A DNA stretch of 64,000 nt, taken from NCBI RefSeq assembly GCF_900167435.1, contig NZ_FUWS01000001.1:187295-251294 (forward strand), in the 5' to 3' direction. Both the position numbers and the translations under genes were made by a program. Of this stretch, positions 1-8,726 are shown one piece after another (the stretch's first letter is position 1; every line of letters begins with the position of its first letter). The notes beneath the pieces are model-generated. The model had not been told where the DNA came from, did not search any database, and saw nothing but the letters and a program-made list of their open reading frames with translations. Origin of the DNA: Marinactinospora thermotolerans DSM 45154. GTDB lineage: Bacteria > Actinomycetota > Actinomycetes > Streptosporangiales > Streptosporangiaceae.

Positions 1-1331
1 GAACGTCCGGGAAGCAGGGGGAGCAGGACCACCTCGCCCCCGTAACCGGAGACCACCGGCGCCTCGGGCAGGCTGGTGATGGCGTAGTCGCCGCCCTTGA
101 CCCACACGTCGGGGCGGAGCCGCTCCAGCAGGGCGCTGGGGGTGGGGTCGTCGAACACCGCGACCGCGTCGACGCACTCGAGCGCGGTCAACACCCTGAT
201 CCGGTCGTGCAGCGGCGTCAGCGGCCGGTCCGGTCCCTTGAGCCTGCGGATCGCGGCGTCTCCGTTGATGCAGACGATCAGGCAGTCGCCGAGCGCCCTG
301 GCCCGGCGCAGCAGGCTGACGTGCCCGGCGTGCAGGACGTCGAAGCAGCCTCCCGCGGCGATGACCCGCCCGCCTGCGCGGCGGATCCGTTCGGCCACCT
401 CGACGGCCCCTTCGCTCAGGCCCATCGGCAGCGCCCCGGTCATGGGCCCCACGGTGGTGGCCGCGCCGGCGCCGCCGGCCGCGACGAAGCGGGACGCGGC
501 CTCGACCGCCTCGCCGACGACCGCTGCGGTGTCGGCGCCGTCGCCCAGGGCGGCGGCCGCGCAGGAGGCGAACCGGTCACCGGCGCCGCAGACGTCGTCG
601 GCCGGGCCGACCGGTGGGGCGGGCAGGTATCCGCCCTTTCCGCCGGAACCGGCCCACACCGCGCCGTCACCGCCCAGGGTGATGGCCACGGCGTCGGCCT
701 GCCAGCCGCGGGCCAGCTCAGCGGCCCGTTCCAGGCCGGCGGCCGAATCCCCCTCCGTCACGCCCGCCTCCGCGGCGTTGGGGGTGACCAGGCGGGTTCC
801 CGGCACCGGTGGGGGACCCGCCGGATGGGGGTCCCACACGATCGGGATGTTCGCGGCGCAGGCCGCCAGTCTCTCGCGCACGGCCGGCAGCTCGGCGACA
901 CCACGCCCGTAGTCGGAGACGAGCACGGCCCTGGCCTCCTCCAGCGCGGCGAGGACCCGGTCGGCCGGGCCGTCCGCAGCGGCGCGACCGTCCCCGTCGT
1001 CGACCCTCAACAGCGGCCTCTCCCCGTCGAACACCCGCGTCTTGACGGGCGTCCGCCCGCACAGGGGCAGCCGGGTCAGCGCGACGGTGTCGTGGAGCAG
1101 TCCGGCCAGCCGCTCGCCCGCGGCGTCCTCGCCGACCGCGGCGATCAGCACGACCGGGACCCCTTGGCGCGCGGCCAGCCAGGCGGCCAGCGCGGCGCCC
1201 CCCGGCCGGTGCCGCACGTCGGCGTCCTCGACCACGGGTACCGCCGCGTCGGGCGTGCGCCTGCGGCTGTTCCCCCGCAGGTCGACGTCGAGCAGCGCGT
1301 CCCCGATGACGACGAGCGGGCCGGGGCTCAC
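1..1331 (-). CDS. hldE: Bifunctional heptose 7-phosphate kinase / heptose 1-phosphate adenylyltransferase (HldE), 3' end cut by window
   Basis: The two domains phosphorylate heptose 7-phosphate at C1 and later transfer AMP to heptose 1-phosphate, giving ADP-heptose in the cytoplasm. The N-terminal half is a PfkB-type sugar kinase: GD..LD near residue 9, GGAALAA where GGAxN is usual, and the catalytic signature CGAGDRF near residue 245. The C-terminal half has the nucleotidyltransferase motif GCFDVLHAGH from about residue 328 and KGGDY near 410. 443 codons are visible, so about 20-30 C-terminal residues lie outside the window. The GTG start at 1331 shares four bases with the stop of gmhA, so translation is probably coupled. 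It is the last visible gene of the operon. Confidence 0.9.
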   Translation of the reverse strand, partial: MSPGPLVVIGDALLDVDLRGNSRRRTPDAAVPVVEDADVRHRPGGAALAAWLAARQGVPVVLIAAVGEDAAGERLAGLLHDTVALTRLPLCGRTPVKTRVFDGERPLLRVDDGDGRAAADGPADRVLAALEEARAVLVSDYGRGVAELPAVRERLAACAANIPIVWDPHPAGPPPVPGTRLVTPNAAEAGVTEGDSAAGLERAAELARGWQADAVAITLGGDGAVWAGSGGKGGYLPAPPVGPADDVCGAGDRFASCAAAALGDGADTAAVVGEAVEAASRFVAAGGAGAATTVGPMTGALPMGLSEGAVEVAERIRRAGGRVIAAGGCFDVLHAGHVSLLRRARALGDCLIVCINGDAAIRRLKGPDRPLTPLHDRIRVLTALECVDAVAVFDDPTPSALLERLRPDVWVKGGDYAITSLPEAPVVSGYGGEVVLLPLLPGR

Positions 1332-1918
1332 GCCCCCACCTCCTGGCGCCCCTGGCCCGTCGCGGCGTCGGCGCGGTGGATCTCGGAGTCGACCACCGAG
1401 CACAGCAGGTGGATCAGCGCGAGGTGGACCTCCTGCACCGTCGACGGAGAGGTCGAGGCGACCCGCACGGTCGCGTCGCACACGGCGGGCAGGGTGCTGG
1501 GGGTCGCCCCCGTCAGCGCCCAGCTGGTGAGACCGATCTCGCGGGCGGTCATCGCGGCGATGATGACGTTTTCACTGGCACCGCTGGTGGACAGGCACAT
1601 CAGGACGTCGCCGGGACGGCCGTGGGCCCGGACCTGGCGGGCGAACACGTCGCGGTAACCGTAGTCGTTGGCGATCGCGGTGACACTGGAGGTGTCGGCG
1701 TGCAGGGCGATGGCGGCGAGTGGGCGACGGTCGGACTCGAAACGCCCGACCAGTTCGGCGGTCAGGTGCTGGGCCTCGGCGGCGCTGCCCCCGTTGCCGC
1801 AGACCAGCAGCCTTCCCCCGGCCGCCAGGACACCGGCCAGGTGCCGCCCCCATTCCTCCACCCGTTCGGTCTCGGTTTCGCGTAGTGCGGCCTGCAGTTC
1901 GGTCAGATGCGGGTGCAT
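1328..1918 (-). CDS. gmhA: Sedoheptulose 7-phosphate isomerase (GmhA), SIS domain
   Basis: A 196-residue SIS-domain protein of the length usual for phosphoheptose isomerase. It converts sedoheptulose 7-phosphate to a manno-heptose 7-phosphate, the first step towards nucleotide-activated heptose. The sugar-phosphate binding motif CGNGGSAAEAQH lies near residues 40-51, followed by the family motif FESDRRPLAAIAL and a second SIS signature LSTSGASENV near 109. The start codon abuts the stop of the upstream glycosyltransferase with no gap, and its 3' end overlaps hldE. A DiaA-type SIS protein would look similar, but the position beside hldE and a gmhB domain supports GmhA. Confidence 0.9.
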   Translation of the reverse strand: MHPHLTELQAALRETETERVEEWGRHLAGVLAAGGRLLVCGNGGSAAEAQHLTAELVGRFESDRRPLAAIALHADTSSVTAIANDYGYRDVFARQVRAHGRPGDVLMCLSTSGASENVIIAAMTAREIGLTSWALTGATPSTLPAVCDATVRVASTSPSTVQEVHLALIHLLCSVVDSEIHRADAATGQGRQEVGA

Positions 1919-3199
1919 TCAGATACCTCCCGATGGGATGGCCGGCGTCGCGCACGCGGCACGGCCGGCGTCCTCGGTTCGGGGCCGGACGACGACGGCC
2001 GTCCGCTCCCCGCTCCGGCGGCGCAGGACCTCCTCGTAACGTTCCAGGGTCTGGGACCCGATGAGCGGCCAGGAATAGCGGGCGGCGGCACGGTCGGCTC
2101 CGGCGATGCCGTAGCTCTCCATGCGGACCGGGTCGGCGAGCAGCCGGCGCAGCCTACGGGCCAGCACGGCCGGATCGCGCGGGGGTACCAGCAGTCCGGT
2201 GACGTCGTGGATCATCGTGTCGAGGTGTCCGCCGACCCGGGAGGCGACGACCGGCACCCCACAGGCCATCGCCTCGACCGGGGCGATGCCGAACGGCTCG
2301 TACCACGGCACGTTGACGGAGACGTCGGCGGAACGCAGCAGGGCCGGCACGTCCTCACGGGAGACCCGGCCGATGAAGCGGACCCGTTCGGCGACGCCGA
2401 TCTTCTCCGCGATGGCGCGCAGCCGCATGGCCTCGGCGTCGGTGTGCAGCTCGTCCTCTGCCGGCCCGCCGGCGATGACCAGCTCGGCGTCGGGCACGCC
2501 GGGCAGCGCCCGCACGATCGTCTCGACGCCCTTGCGCTCCACCAGCCGCCCCAGGCTGAGGAGCCTGGGGCGTTCGCCCCGTGGGGCCGCCGGGCCTTCC
2601 GGAGTGAAGCGGTCCAGGTCGACCCCGCAGGGGACGACGGACAGCGCCACGGGGGCCACCCCCCAGGAGCGCAGTTCGCGTACCTCGGCCGAGGAGGTCG
2701 CGATGACCATGTCGACGCGCCGCGCCACCGACTTCTCGGCTTCGACGCGGCCGGAGGGGCTGGTGTCGCGCGCCCCCTGGAAACGGCGCTTGACCGTCCC
2801 CAGCGCGTGGAAGGTCTGCACCACGGGAACGTCGACGCGCTCCGCCGCCTCCAGCGCGGCGGTCCCGCTCATCCAGAAGTGGGCGTGGACGATGTCGGGG
2901 CGCTCCCCCGCCCACTCGGCGGCCAGCCAGGCGGCGAACTCGGGCATGTGGTGGACGAGGTCGTCCTTGGCGATCTCGCGCGCCGGGCCCGCGGGGACAT
3001 GCCGTACCCGGGCGCCCGGCGCGAACTCCACCGTCTCCGGCTGGTGCGGGTCCGTCCTTCGGGTGTAGACCGTCACGTCGTGGCCGTCCGCGCCGAGCAC
3101 GCGGGCCAGCTCGGCGACGTGGACGTTCTGCCCGCCGCCATCGGCTCCCCCGAGCGCGGCCAGCGGACTGGCGTGCTCGGACACCATGGCGATCTTCAT
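1919..3199 (-). CDS. Glycosyltransferase family 4 (GT-B fold)
   Basis: A 426-residue retaining glycosyltransferase with two Rossmann-like halves. The N-terminal half has GGADGGGQNVHVAELA, typical of the GT4 branch with sucrose synthase and MshA-like enzymes, and the motif DIVHAHFWMSG. The C-terminal half has SLGRLVERKGVETI and the nucleotide-sugar binding EPFGIAPVEAMACGVPVVAS with its EX7E glutamates. The ATG at 3199 is preferred over an in-frame codon ten residues upstream because it forms a 4-base ATGA overlap with the preceding gene. Donor and acceptor cannot be read from sequence; the operon suggests it adds a sugar to the heptose-containing glycan. The C-terminal 30 residues are low in conservation. 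Confidence 0.88.
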   Translation of the reverse strand: MKIAMVSEHASPLAALGGADGGGQNVHVAELARVLGADGHDVTVYTRRTDPHQPETVEFAPGARVRHVPAGPAREIAKDDLVHHMPEFAAWLAAEWAGERPDIVHAHFWMSGTAALEAAERVDVPVVQTFHALGTVKRRFQGARDTSPSGRVEAEKSVARRVDMVIATSSAEVRELRSWGVAPVALSVVPCGVDLDRFTPEGPAAPRGERPRLLSLGRLVERKGVETIVRALPGVPDAELVIAGGPAEDELHTDAEAMRLRAIAEKIGVAERVRFIGRVSREDVPALLRSADVSVNVPWYEPFGIAPVEAMACGVPVVASRVGGHLDTMIHDVTGLLVPPRDPAVLARRLRRLLADPVRMESYGIAGADRAAARYSWPLIGSQTLERYEEVLRRRSGERTAVVVRPRTEDAGRAACATPAIPSGGI

Positions 3200-4245
3200 C
3201 GGGTCACCTCCTCCAGCAGTCGGTCCCACGCGGTGAGGAACCGAGAGAGCGGATATCTGCGCAGGGCCGCGGCGCGGGCCGCGGTTCCGGTCTCCTCCGC
3301 GCGGGCGGGATCCGCGGCGAGGTCGCGCAGGGCACGGCTCAAGACGTCGCGGCGGGTGGTGAGGACGCCGGCCTGCTCGGGGACGGCCTCGACCGCCTCG
3401 GTCGAGGCGAGCGCGACCACGGGCATGCCGAGCATCATGGCCTCGATCAGCGAGAGCCCCAGCGACGTCCAGCGGATGGGATGCAGGTAGACGCGGCGAC
3501 GCGCGAGTTCGGTGTGCATGTCACGCTGAGGCAGGTCCTCGAAGCCGCGCAGGCGCTCGGGGGGCAGGCCGAGCCGTCCGGCCGTCCCCTCGACCCCCAT
3601 TCCGAAGAGGTCCAGCGGAACCGCCTGCGACAGTTCGGGCAGCAGGTCGGTCCCGGTGACCCGCCAGCGCCGCAACGGCTCGTTGATGACGACGCCCGCG
3701 CGGGGCAGCTCACCGGTGTAGCGGTATCCGGGGTCGACGACGCCGTGTTCGATGACGAGGGTCGGCGCGCGCCCGCAGTCCCAGAACAGCTCGTTGAAGT
3801 GGGTGACGTGCACGACGGGCACGTCGGCCCGGTCGGCCACCGGGTGGCGGGTGAGGGGGACGTCCCCCTTGGGGGTGTTGTGCTCGACGTAGAGCGCGGG
3901 AAGGTCGCGTCCGGGGCGCCGCCCCAGCCAGCGCCGCGCGAGTTCCAGTTCGTGCGGACGCTGCGCGATCACGACGTCGACGTCCTCGTCGCGCAGCGCC
4001 TCCGGCTCGACCTCGACCGCGTTGTCGGGCCACGACCAGGTCCGGGCCCTCCCCCTGCCGTCGGGGCCACGGTCGGGGGTCACCGGTAGCAGGAAGGTGT
4101 GCCGCCCGTGCACGAACGACGTCGTCCAGGATCCGTGCACGTGCCACAGCAGGACGCGCAGCGTCCGCCGCGGGTTCCCGCGTCGTCTCGGCTCTCGGCC
4201 GACGCTCGGCGCGGCTCCGGACGGGGCCGGGTCGGTCGTTGTCAT
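3196..4245 (-). CDS. Glycosyltransferase, GT4-like
   Basis: A 349-residue GT-B type glycosyltransferase. Visible features are the N-terminal VLLWHVHGSWTTSFVHG, a central VEHNTPKGD and HVTHFNELFWDCG, and a C-terminal donor-site stretch SLGLSLIEAMMLGMPVVAL that corresponds to the EX7E region of GT4 enzymes. The first 25 residues are proline- and arginine-rich and may be disordered. It overlaps the upstream GT9 gene and the downstream GT4 gene by four bases each (ATGA), so the three transferases are probably made in step. Substrate is unknown; by context it takes part in building the same glycan as its neighbours. Confidence 0.82.
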   Translation of the reverse strand: MTTTDPAPSGAAPSVGREPRRRGNPRRTLRVLLWHVHGSWTTSFVHGRHTFLLPVTPDRGPDGRGRARTWSWPDNAVEVEPEALRDEDVDVVIAQRPHELELARRWLGRRPGRDLPALYVEHNTPKGDVPLTRHPVADRADVPVVHVTHFNELFWDCGRAPTLVIEHGVVDPGYRYTGELPRAGVVINEPLRRWRVTGTDLLPELSQAVPLDLFGMGVEGTAGRLGLPPERLRGFEDLPQRDMHTELARRRVYLHPIRWTSLGLSLIEAMMLGMPVVALASTEAVEAVPEQAGVLTTRRDVLSRALRDLAADPARAEETGTAARAAALRRYPLSRFLTAWDRLLEEVTR

Positions 4246-5303
4246 GCCTTCTCCTTGCTGAGTTCACGAACGGCCGCCACGACGTCGGCGGCGGTGACGG
4301 AGGACAGGCAGGGATGGCCGGGAACCGGACACTCCCGGGCCCGGGTGCCCCGGCAGGGGGCGTGGGGGTCCCCCAACAGCACCACGGGCACGCCGTAGGG
4401 CGCCCAGTTGCGCGCGGGGACGACGGGGGCGAACAGGGAGACCACGGGGGTGGCGACCGCCGCGGCCAGGTGGGCGGGGCCGGTGTTGCCCGAGACGAGG
4501 ACCGCGGCCCCGTCGAGTACCGCCGCGAGTTCGGCGAGGTCGGTGCGCCCGGCCAGGTTCACCCCGGTGGCGCCGGCGATCGCCGCGCAGTCGTCGTGTT
4601 CGGCGGAGGAGCCGGTGACCACGACCCGGTACCCCTCGGCGGCGAGCTTGCCCGCGGTCTCGACGGCGAGCGCGTGGGGGACCGCCCGCGCGGGAACGGA
4701 GGCACCGCCGTGGATGACGACGTATCCCGGCGGCCCGGTCAGGGCGCTCACATCGGGCAGTGGCCGGCGCACGGCCAGTCCTCCGCTGTCACCCGGCGGA
4801 AGGCGGTAGCCCGCGGCCTCGGCCAACGACAGCATCCGTTCGGCCTCGGGTCCCTCCTCGGGGAGGCGGTGCCGGAGGTCCAGCAGGCTGCCGGGATAGT
4901 CCACGCCGATCGCGCCGATCCAGGGCACTCCCGCCAGCCGCAGCAACAGCGCCAGCGGCAGCGGCGACTGGTGGAAGGAGGTGAGGATCAGCGCGGCCCG
5001 CGGCGCCTCGGCCTGTACGGCCGCGCACAACTCCTCCACCGCGGAGGAGGTGAGCGGGGGTGGCTGCGGGTCGATCCAGGGAGCGCACCACTCGATCACC
5101 CGGTCCACTCCGGGCAGCAGCTCCGCGGCGGCCCGGCCGCGTGGGCCGGCGAGGAGCACCACCCGCCCGGCCTCCTCGGCGACCGCCCGGATCGCGGGGC
5201 CGGCGAGCAGGACGTCGCCGACGTTGTCCTGTCGGGCGACGAGCACCGTTTCACCCCGGGCGGGTGGGATGCCGGCCGCCGCGTGGTCGTGTCCGGCCGT
5301 CAT
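4242..5303 (-). CDS. Glycosyltransferase family 9 (heptosyltransferase-like)
   Basis: A 353-residue GT9 protein. The N-terminal acceptor side begins ARQDNVGDVLLAGPAIRAV, the family signature. The donor side has VIHGGASVPAR and SGNTGPAHLAAAVATP, equivalent to the GxDTGxxHLAAA motif of heptosyltransferases. A cysteine-containing segment near the C terminus (CRGTRARECPVPGHPC) is also common in this family. GT9 enzymes use ADP-heptose, so its place in an operon with hldE, gmhA and a gmhB domain makes transfer of heptose the best guess. It overlaps its neighbours on both sides by four bases. Confidence 0.87.
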   Translation of the reverse strand: MTAGHDHAAAGIPPARGETVLVARQDNVGDVLLAGPAIRAVAEEAGRVVLLAGPRGRAAAELLPGVDRVIEWCAPWIDPQPPPLTSSAVEELCAAVQAEAPRAALILTSFHQSPLPLALLLRLAGVPWIGAIGVDYPGSLLDLRHRLPEEGPEAERMLSLAEAAGYRLPPGDSGGLAVRRPLPDVSALTGPPGYVVIHGGASVPARAVPHALAVETAGKLAAEGYRVVVTGSSAEHDDCAAIAGATGVNLAGRTDLAELAAVLDGAAVLVSGNTGPAHLAAAVATPVVSLFAPVVPARNWAPYGVPVVLLGDPHAPCRGTRARECPVPGHPCLSSVTAADVVAAVRELSKEKA

Positions 5304-6796
5304 CCCGCGGGCCCCCGCAGGGCCCGGTCGACGGCCTCACCGAGGGTCCCGGCGGTCTCGGGCGCCGCGGCGACCTCCGCCGGGCGGGTCCGCCCGTTGG
5401 GGACCAGGATTCCGCGGGCCCCCGCCGCGCGGGCCGCCTCGACGTCGGCGCCGATGTCCCCGATGACGACGCACTCGCCGGGCTCGACGCCGAGCTCGGC
5501 GGCGGCCGACTCGATCATGCCGGGGCGAGGCTTGCGGCAGTCGCAGCCGTCGCCGTCCCCGTGCACGCACACCCGCCACACGTCGAAGGGGCCGAGCAGT
5601 GCCTCGACCCGGGCGTTGACCCGTCGCAGCTGTTCCGGGGAGATCAGACCGCGGGCCACCCCCGACTGGTTGCTGACCACCCCCACCCGCACGCCCGCCG
5701 CGCGGGCCCTCCGCACCGCGGCCCGCGCCCCCCGTACCGGGCGGACCAGGGCGGGGTCGGCGTTGTAGGGCACGTCGTGGACGAGCGTGCCGTCCCGGTC
5801 GAACAGGATGGCGGCGGGCGCCCCCGGGGAACGGGGCAGCGCGCGGCGGTGGCGGACCTCCCCCACGGCGCGCTGGTAACAGGCCAGCGGCGGGATGAGG
5901 GCGCTGGTCACCACCATGGCGGTGACCTCGGCGGGGTTGAGCGGGCCCGCCGCGATCCGCCTCGCCGCGAACTCGGCGGTGAGCGCGCCCCAGGCCAGGC
6001 CGAGCGCGGCGGCGCTTCGGCGGTGCCCCGTCGCCGCGGCGAACGCCGTCCCCGCCAGCAGCGCGCTGGTCAGGGCGTGGCGGCGCAGTCGGCCGGGCCG
6101 CTCCCCCACCCGCTCCCGCCAGCGGGGTCCGTGCACCCGGCGCATCAGCGCGTTGTCGGCGTTGCCCCGCTGAGCCCGCAGCGACCCCCAGTGCCCGTCC
6201 TCCCGAAGCGGGTGCGGGCACCGGCGTTCGCCCCGGACGAGCCCGTAGCCGGCGTCGATGACCCGCAGCGCGAGGTCGGTGTCCTCGCGGTAGGCGCGGG
6301 GGAAACGCTCGTCGAATCCCCCCACCTCGGCGAGGACCGATCTGCGGTAGGCCATGTCGGCGGTGATCCAGCGGGCCTCGGACAGCGCCAGGGTGCCTCG
6401 TTCGGCGTCGGTGGGCCGGCGGCCGACCGGTTCGGGGACGACGATCCGTCCCTGGCTGCCGGCCACGTGCGCGGGCAGTCCGGCGAGGTCGGCGGCGAGA
6501 CGCGACGGCCAGTCGGCCGGGGGCGCCACGTCGTCGTCGAGGAAGGCGATCCACTCTCCCGTGGCGGCCCGCCATCCGACGTTGCGCGCCGCGGCCGGGC
6601 CGCGCCCTCCCGAGCGCAGGACCCGCACGCCCGCCAGCCCCGCGACGGGCAGTTCGTCCGCGGGCTCAAGCCGGTCGTCGACGACGACAATCTCCAACGG
6701 CCCGTCGTCGCCCGCGTCGAGCAGGGGACGCAGCACCCGCTCCAGTCCGGGCCGTCCGACGGTGGGGACGACCACCGCGTAGTCGGTTCGCGCCAC
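5300..6796 (-). CDS. Fusion of a GT2 glycosyltransferase and a GmhB-type heptose bisphosphate phosphatase
   Basis: A 498-residue two-domain protein. Residues about 1-230 are a GT2 (GT-A) transferase: VVVPTVGRPG at the start, the metal-binding FLDDDVAPP near 90, and REDTDLALR near 165. A hydrophobic stretch of about 80 residues follows that may contact the membrane. Residues about 325-498 form a HAD phosphatase with DRDGTLVHD, SNQSGVARG, the zinc-loop pattern CVHGDGDGCDCRKP and VVIGDIGADV, all as in GmhB, which removes the 7-phosphate from heptose 1,7-bisphosphate. The GTG at 6796, preceded by GGTAGGA two bases after the upstream stop, is chosen; a longer reading frame would run into the carbamoyltransferase gene. 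Confidence 0.88.
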   Translation of the reverse strand: MARTDYAVVVPTVGRPGLERVLRPLLDAGDDGPLEIVVVDDRLEPADELPVAGLAGVRVLRSGGRGPAAARNVGWRAATGEWIAFLDDDVAPPADWPSRLAADLAGLPAHVAGSQGRIVVPEPVGRRPTDAERGTLALSEARWITADMAYRRSVLAEVGGFDERFPRAYREDTDLALRVIDAGYGLVRGERRCPHPLREDGHWGSLRAQRGNADNALMRRVHGPRWRERVGERPGRLRRHALTSALLAGTAFAAATGHRRSAAALGLAWGALTAEFAARRIAAGPLNPAEVTAMVVTSALIPPLACYQRAVGEVRHRRALPRSPGAPAAILFDRDGTLVHDVPYNADPALVRPVRGARAAVRRARAAGVRVGVVSNQSGVARGLISPEQLRRVNARVEALLGPFDVWRVCVHGDGDGCDCRKPRPGMIESAAAELGVEPGECVVIGDIGADVEAARAAGARGILVPNGRTRPAEVAAAPETAGTLGEAVDRALRGPAG

Positions 6797-6798
6797 TC

Positions 6799-8445
6799 CT
6801 ACCGCCGCCCTCGGGCAGCACGGCGACGTACGACGAACGGCCCGATCGCGAGCAGGTCGACCGGGGCCGAGCCGAAGCACTCCAGCGCGTCGCGGGGGGA
6901 GTCGACCATGGGGCGTCCGGCGGTGTTGAGGCTGGTGTTGACGCACACCGGCAGGCCCGTGTGCGCCTCGAACCGCTCCAGCATCCGGGCCACCAGCGGT
7001 TCGGCCGCCGGATCGACGGTCTGCACGCGCGCGGTTCCGTCGGTGTGCACGACCGCGGGAATACGGTCGCGCCAGTGCGGTGCGACGTCGTGCACGAACA
7101 GCATGTAGGGGCTGGGGAGGGGACCGCGCGAGAAGATCTCGGACGCCCGTCCGGCGAGCACCATCGGGGCGACCGGCCGGAACTGTTCACGCCCCTTCAC
7201 GTCGTTGAGGCGCTCCAGGTTGTCCGGGTGGGCCGGATTGGCCAGCAGCGACCGGTGCCCCAGGGCGCGGGGGCCGTACTCGCTACGTCCCTGGAACCAG
7301 GCGACGATCTCGTCGCGGGCGAGGGCGAGGGCGACCTCCCCGGCGAGGTCGTTCGGACGCTCATAGGCGATCGCGGCACGGTCCAGTTCGGCGGCGATCT
7401 CCTCATCGCTCCAACCACGCCCCAGGTCGGCGCCGCCCATCGGGACCAGGCGCTCTCCGGCCTCCTCCGCCAAGTGCAGCGCGCATCCCAGCGCGGTCCC
7501 GGCGTCTCCCGCCGCAGGTTGGACCCACACCTGCTCGAACGGCCCCTCGGCGGCGATGCGGGTGTTGGCGACGCAGTTGAGGGCGACACCACCGGCCATG
7601 GTCAGCAGCGACGCGCCCGTGCGCTCGTGCAGCCATCCCACCAGTTCGAGCAGGACCTCCTCGAACCTGCGCTGGACGCTGGCGGCGAGGTCGGCGTGGT
7701 CCTCGGTGATCTCGTCGGTGGACTCCCGCCGCTTGACCAGCGCGGCCCAGTCGATGGGACGGACCTCGATCAGCCCCTCCCCCCGGTAGCGGATGTGGTC
7801 ACGCATCTCCTCCGCGAAGCGCGGGGTCCCGTAGGAGGCCAACGCCATGACCTTGTACTCGTCGCTGGAGCGGCGGAACCCGAGGTGCTGGGTCAGGTCC
7901 TCGTAGGTCAGGCCGAGGGAATCGGGCAGGCTCTGGCGGGCCAGGACCTCCAGTCGACCGCCGCGGTAGACGCCCGCCAGGTGGGAGGCCGTCTCGCCGC
8001 GCCCGTCGGCGACGAACACGGCCGCGTCACGCCCCCCGGGAGCGGCCAGCCCCGCGGAGGCCGCGTGGGCGACGTGGTGGGGGACGAAACGGACCCGGGC
8101 GGGGTCCAGCCCGGGCAGCGCGGTGGCGAGGAATCGCGGCGCCCGTTCGGCGTAGAGGGTCCGCAGGCGTTCCCAGGCGGGATCGTGCCCCTGCATCCAC
8201 CCGGTGACCAGGGAGGGATCGTAGGAGTACCCCACCGCGTCGAGTTCCTCGGGCTGTATCCCGGCCTGCTCCAGGCACCAGCGCATCGCCTGCTCGGGGA
8301 GTTCCCACGCCGAGAAGGGGACCGCCTCCTTGCCGTGCTTGCGCCTGCTGAACCGTTCCTCCTCGGCGGCTGCGACGATCTCGCCGTCGACGACCAGTGC
8401 CGCGGCGGGATCGTGGAACACGGCGTTGACACCGAGAAATCGCAT
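6799..8445 (-). CDS. O-carbamoyltransferase of the NodU/CmcH family
   Basis: A 548-residue carbamoyltransferase, near the usual 550-600. These enzymes make carbamoyl-adenylate from carbamoyl phosphate and ATP and move the carbamoyl group to a sugar or antibiotic hydroxyl. Family marks are GVNAVFHDPAAALVVDG at the N terminus, the iron-site HHVAHAAS near residue 115, TMAGGVALNCVANTRIA near 285, the YrdC-like ATP-site FQGRSEYGPRALGHRSL near 385, and the C-terminal PVCVNTSLNTAGRPMV. It is the first gene of the leftward operon and ends two bases before the GT2-GmhB start. The probable acceptor is a sugar of the encoded glycan, possibly the heptose (inference). Confidence 0.9.
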   Translation of the reverse strand: MRFLGVNAVFHDPAAALVVDGEIVAAAEEERFSRRKHGKEAVPFSAWELPEQAMRWCLEQAGIQPEELDAVGYSYDPSLVTGWMQGHDPAWERLRTLYAERAPRFLATALPGLDPARVRFVPHHVAHAASAGLAAPGGRDAAVFVADGRGETASHLAGVYRGGRLEVLARQSLPDSLGLTYEDLTQHLGFRRSSDEYKVMALASYGTPRFAEEMRDHIRYRGEGLIEVRPIDWAALVKRRESTDEITEDHADLAASVQRRFEEVLLELVGWLHERTGASLLTMAGGVALNCVANTRIAAEGPFEQVWVQPAAGDAGTALGCALHLAEEAGERLVPMGGADLGRGWSDEEIAAELDRAAIAYERPNDLAGEVALALARDEIVAWFQGRSEYGPRALGHRSLLANPAHPDNLERLNDVKGREQFRPVAPMVLAGRASEIFSRGPLPSPYMLFVHDVAPHWRDRIPAVVHTDGTARVQTVDPAAEPLVARMLERFEAHTGLPVCVNTSLNTAGRPMVDSPRDALECFGSAPVDLLAIGPFVVRRRAARGRR

Positions 8446-8726
8446 GGGGCGGCGCCCTTCCGGAATCGCGTGGCCTGTCGCGTGCCCGGTGGTCTGAGCA
8501 CGTCGGTCAACTACCAGACGAAGCGACGCTCAAACAGCGAAGGCTCGAAAACCCCTACCAATAGGCTCTCGAACACGGATTCGACCACGTAGAGTGACGA
8601 AATTCCGCAGGTCATGATCTCGCAAACGCATCGCCCCGACTGGGAACGACCCGCGTGGGTAGTCGCCCGGACGCGGCCGGGCCGGCCGCTCGTCATGTCC
8701 CACTGGATCCTCGGGAGAGAACCGAC
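8446..8726. promoter_or_regulatory. Divergent intergenic region upstream of the glycan operon
   Basis: About 280 bases between the start of the leftward glycan operon and a small rightward gene. The stretch 8530-8620 is clearly richer in A and T than its surroundings, as expected for promoters. It holds two copies of CTCGAA at 8544-8549 and 8568-8573, 24 bases apart, and the small palindrome CCTACCAATAGG. No clear -35/-10 pair could be assigned. Confidence 0.4.

Noticed and set aside
5060-7108. Open frame of 682 codons on the plus strand across the glycan operon
   Set aside because: Antisense to three overlapped genes with strong motifs; composition typical of a shadow.
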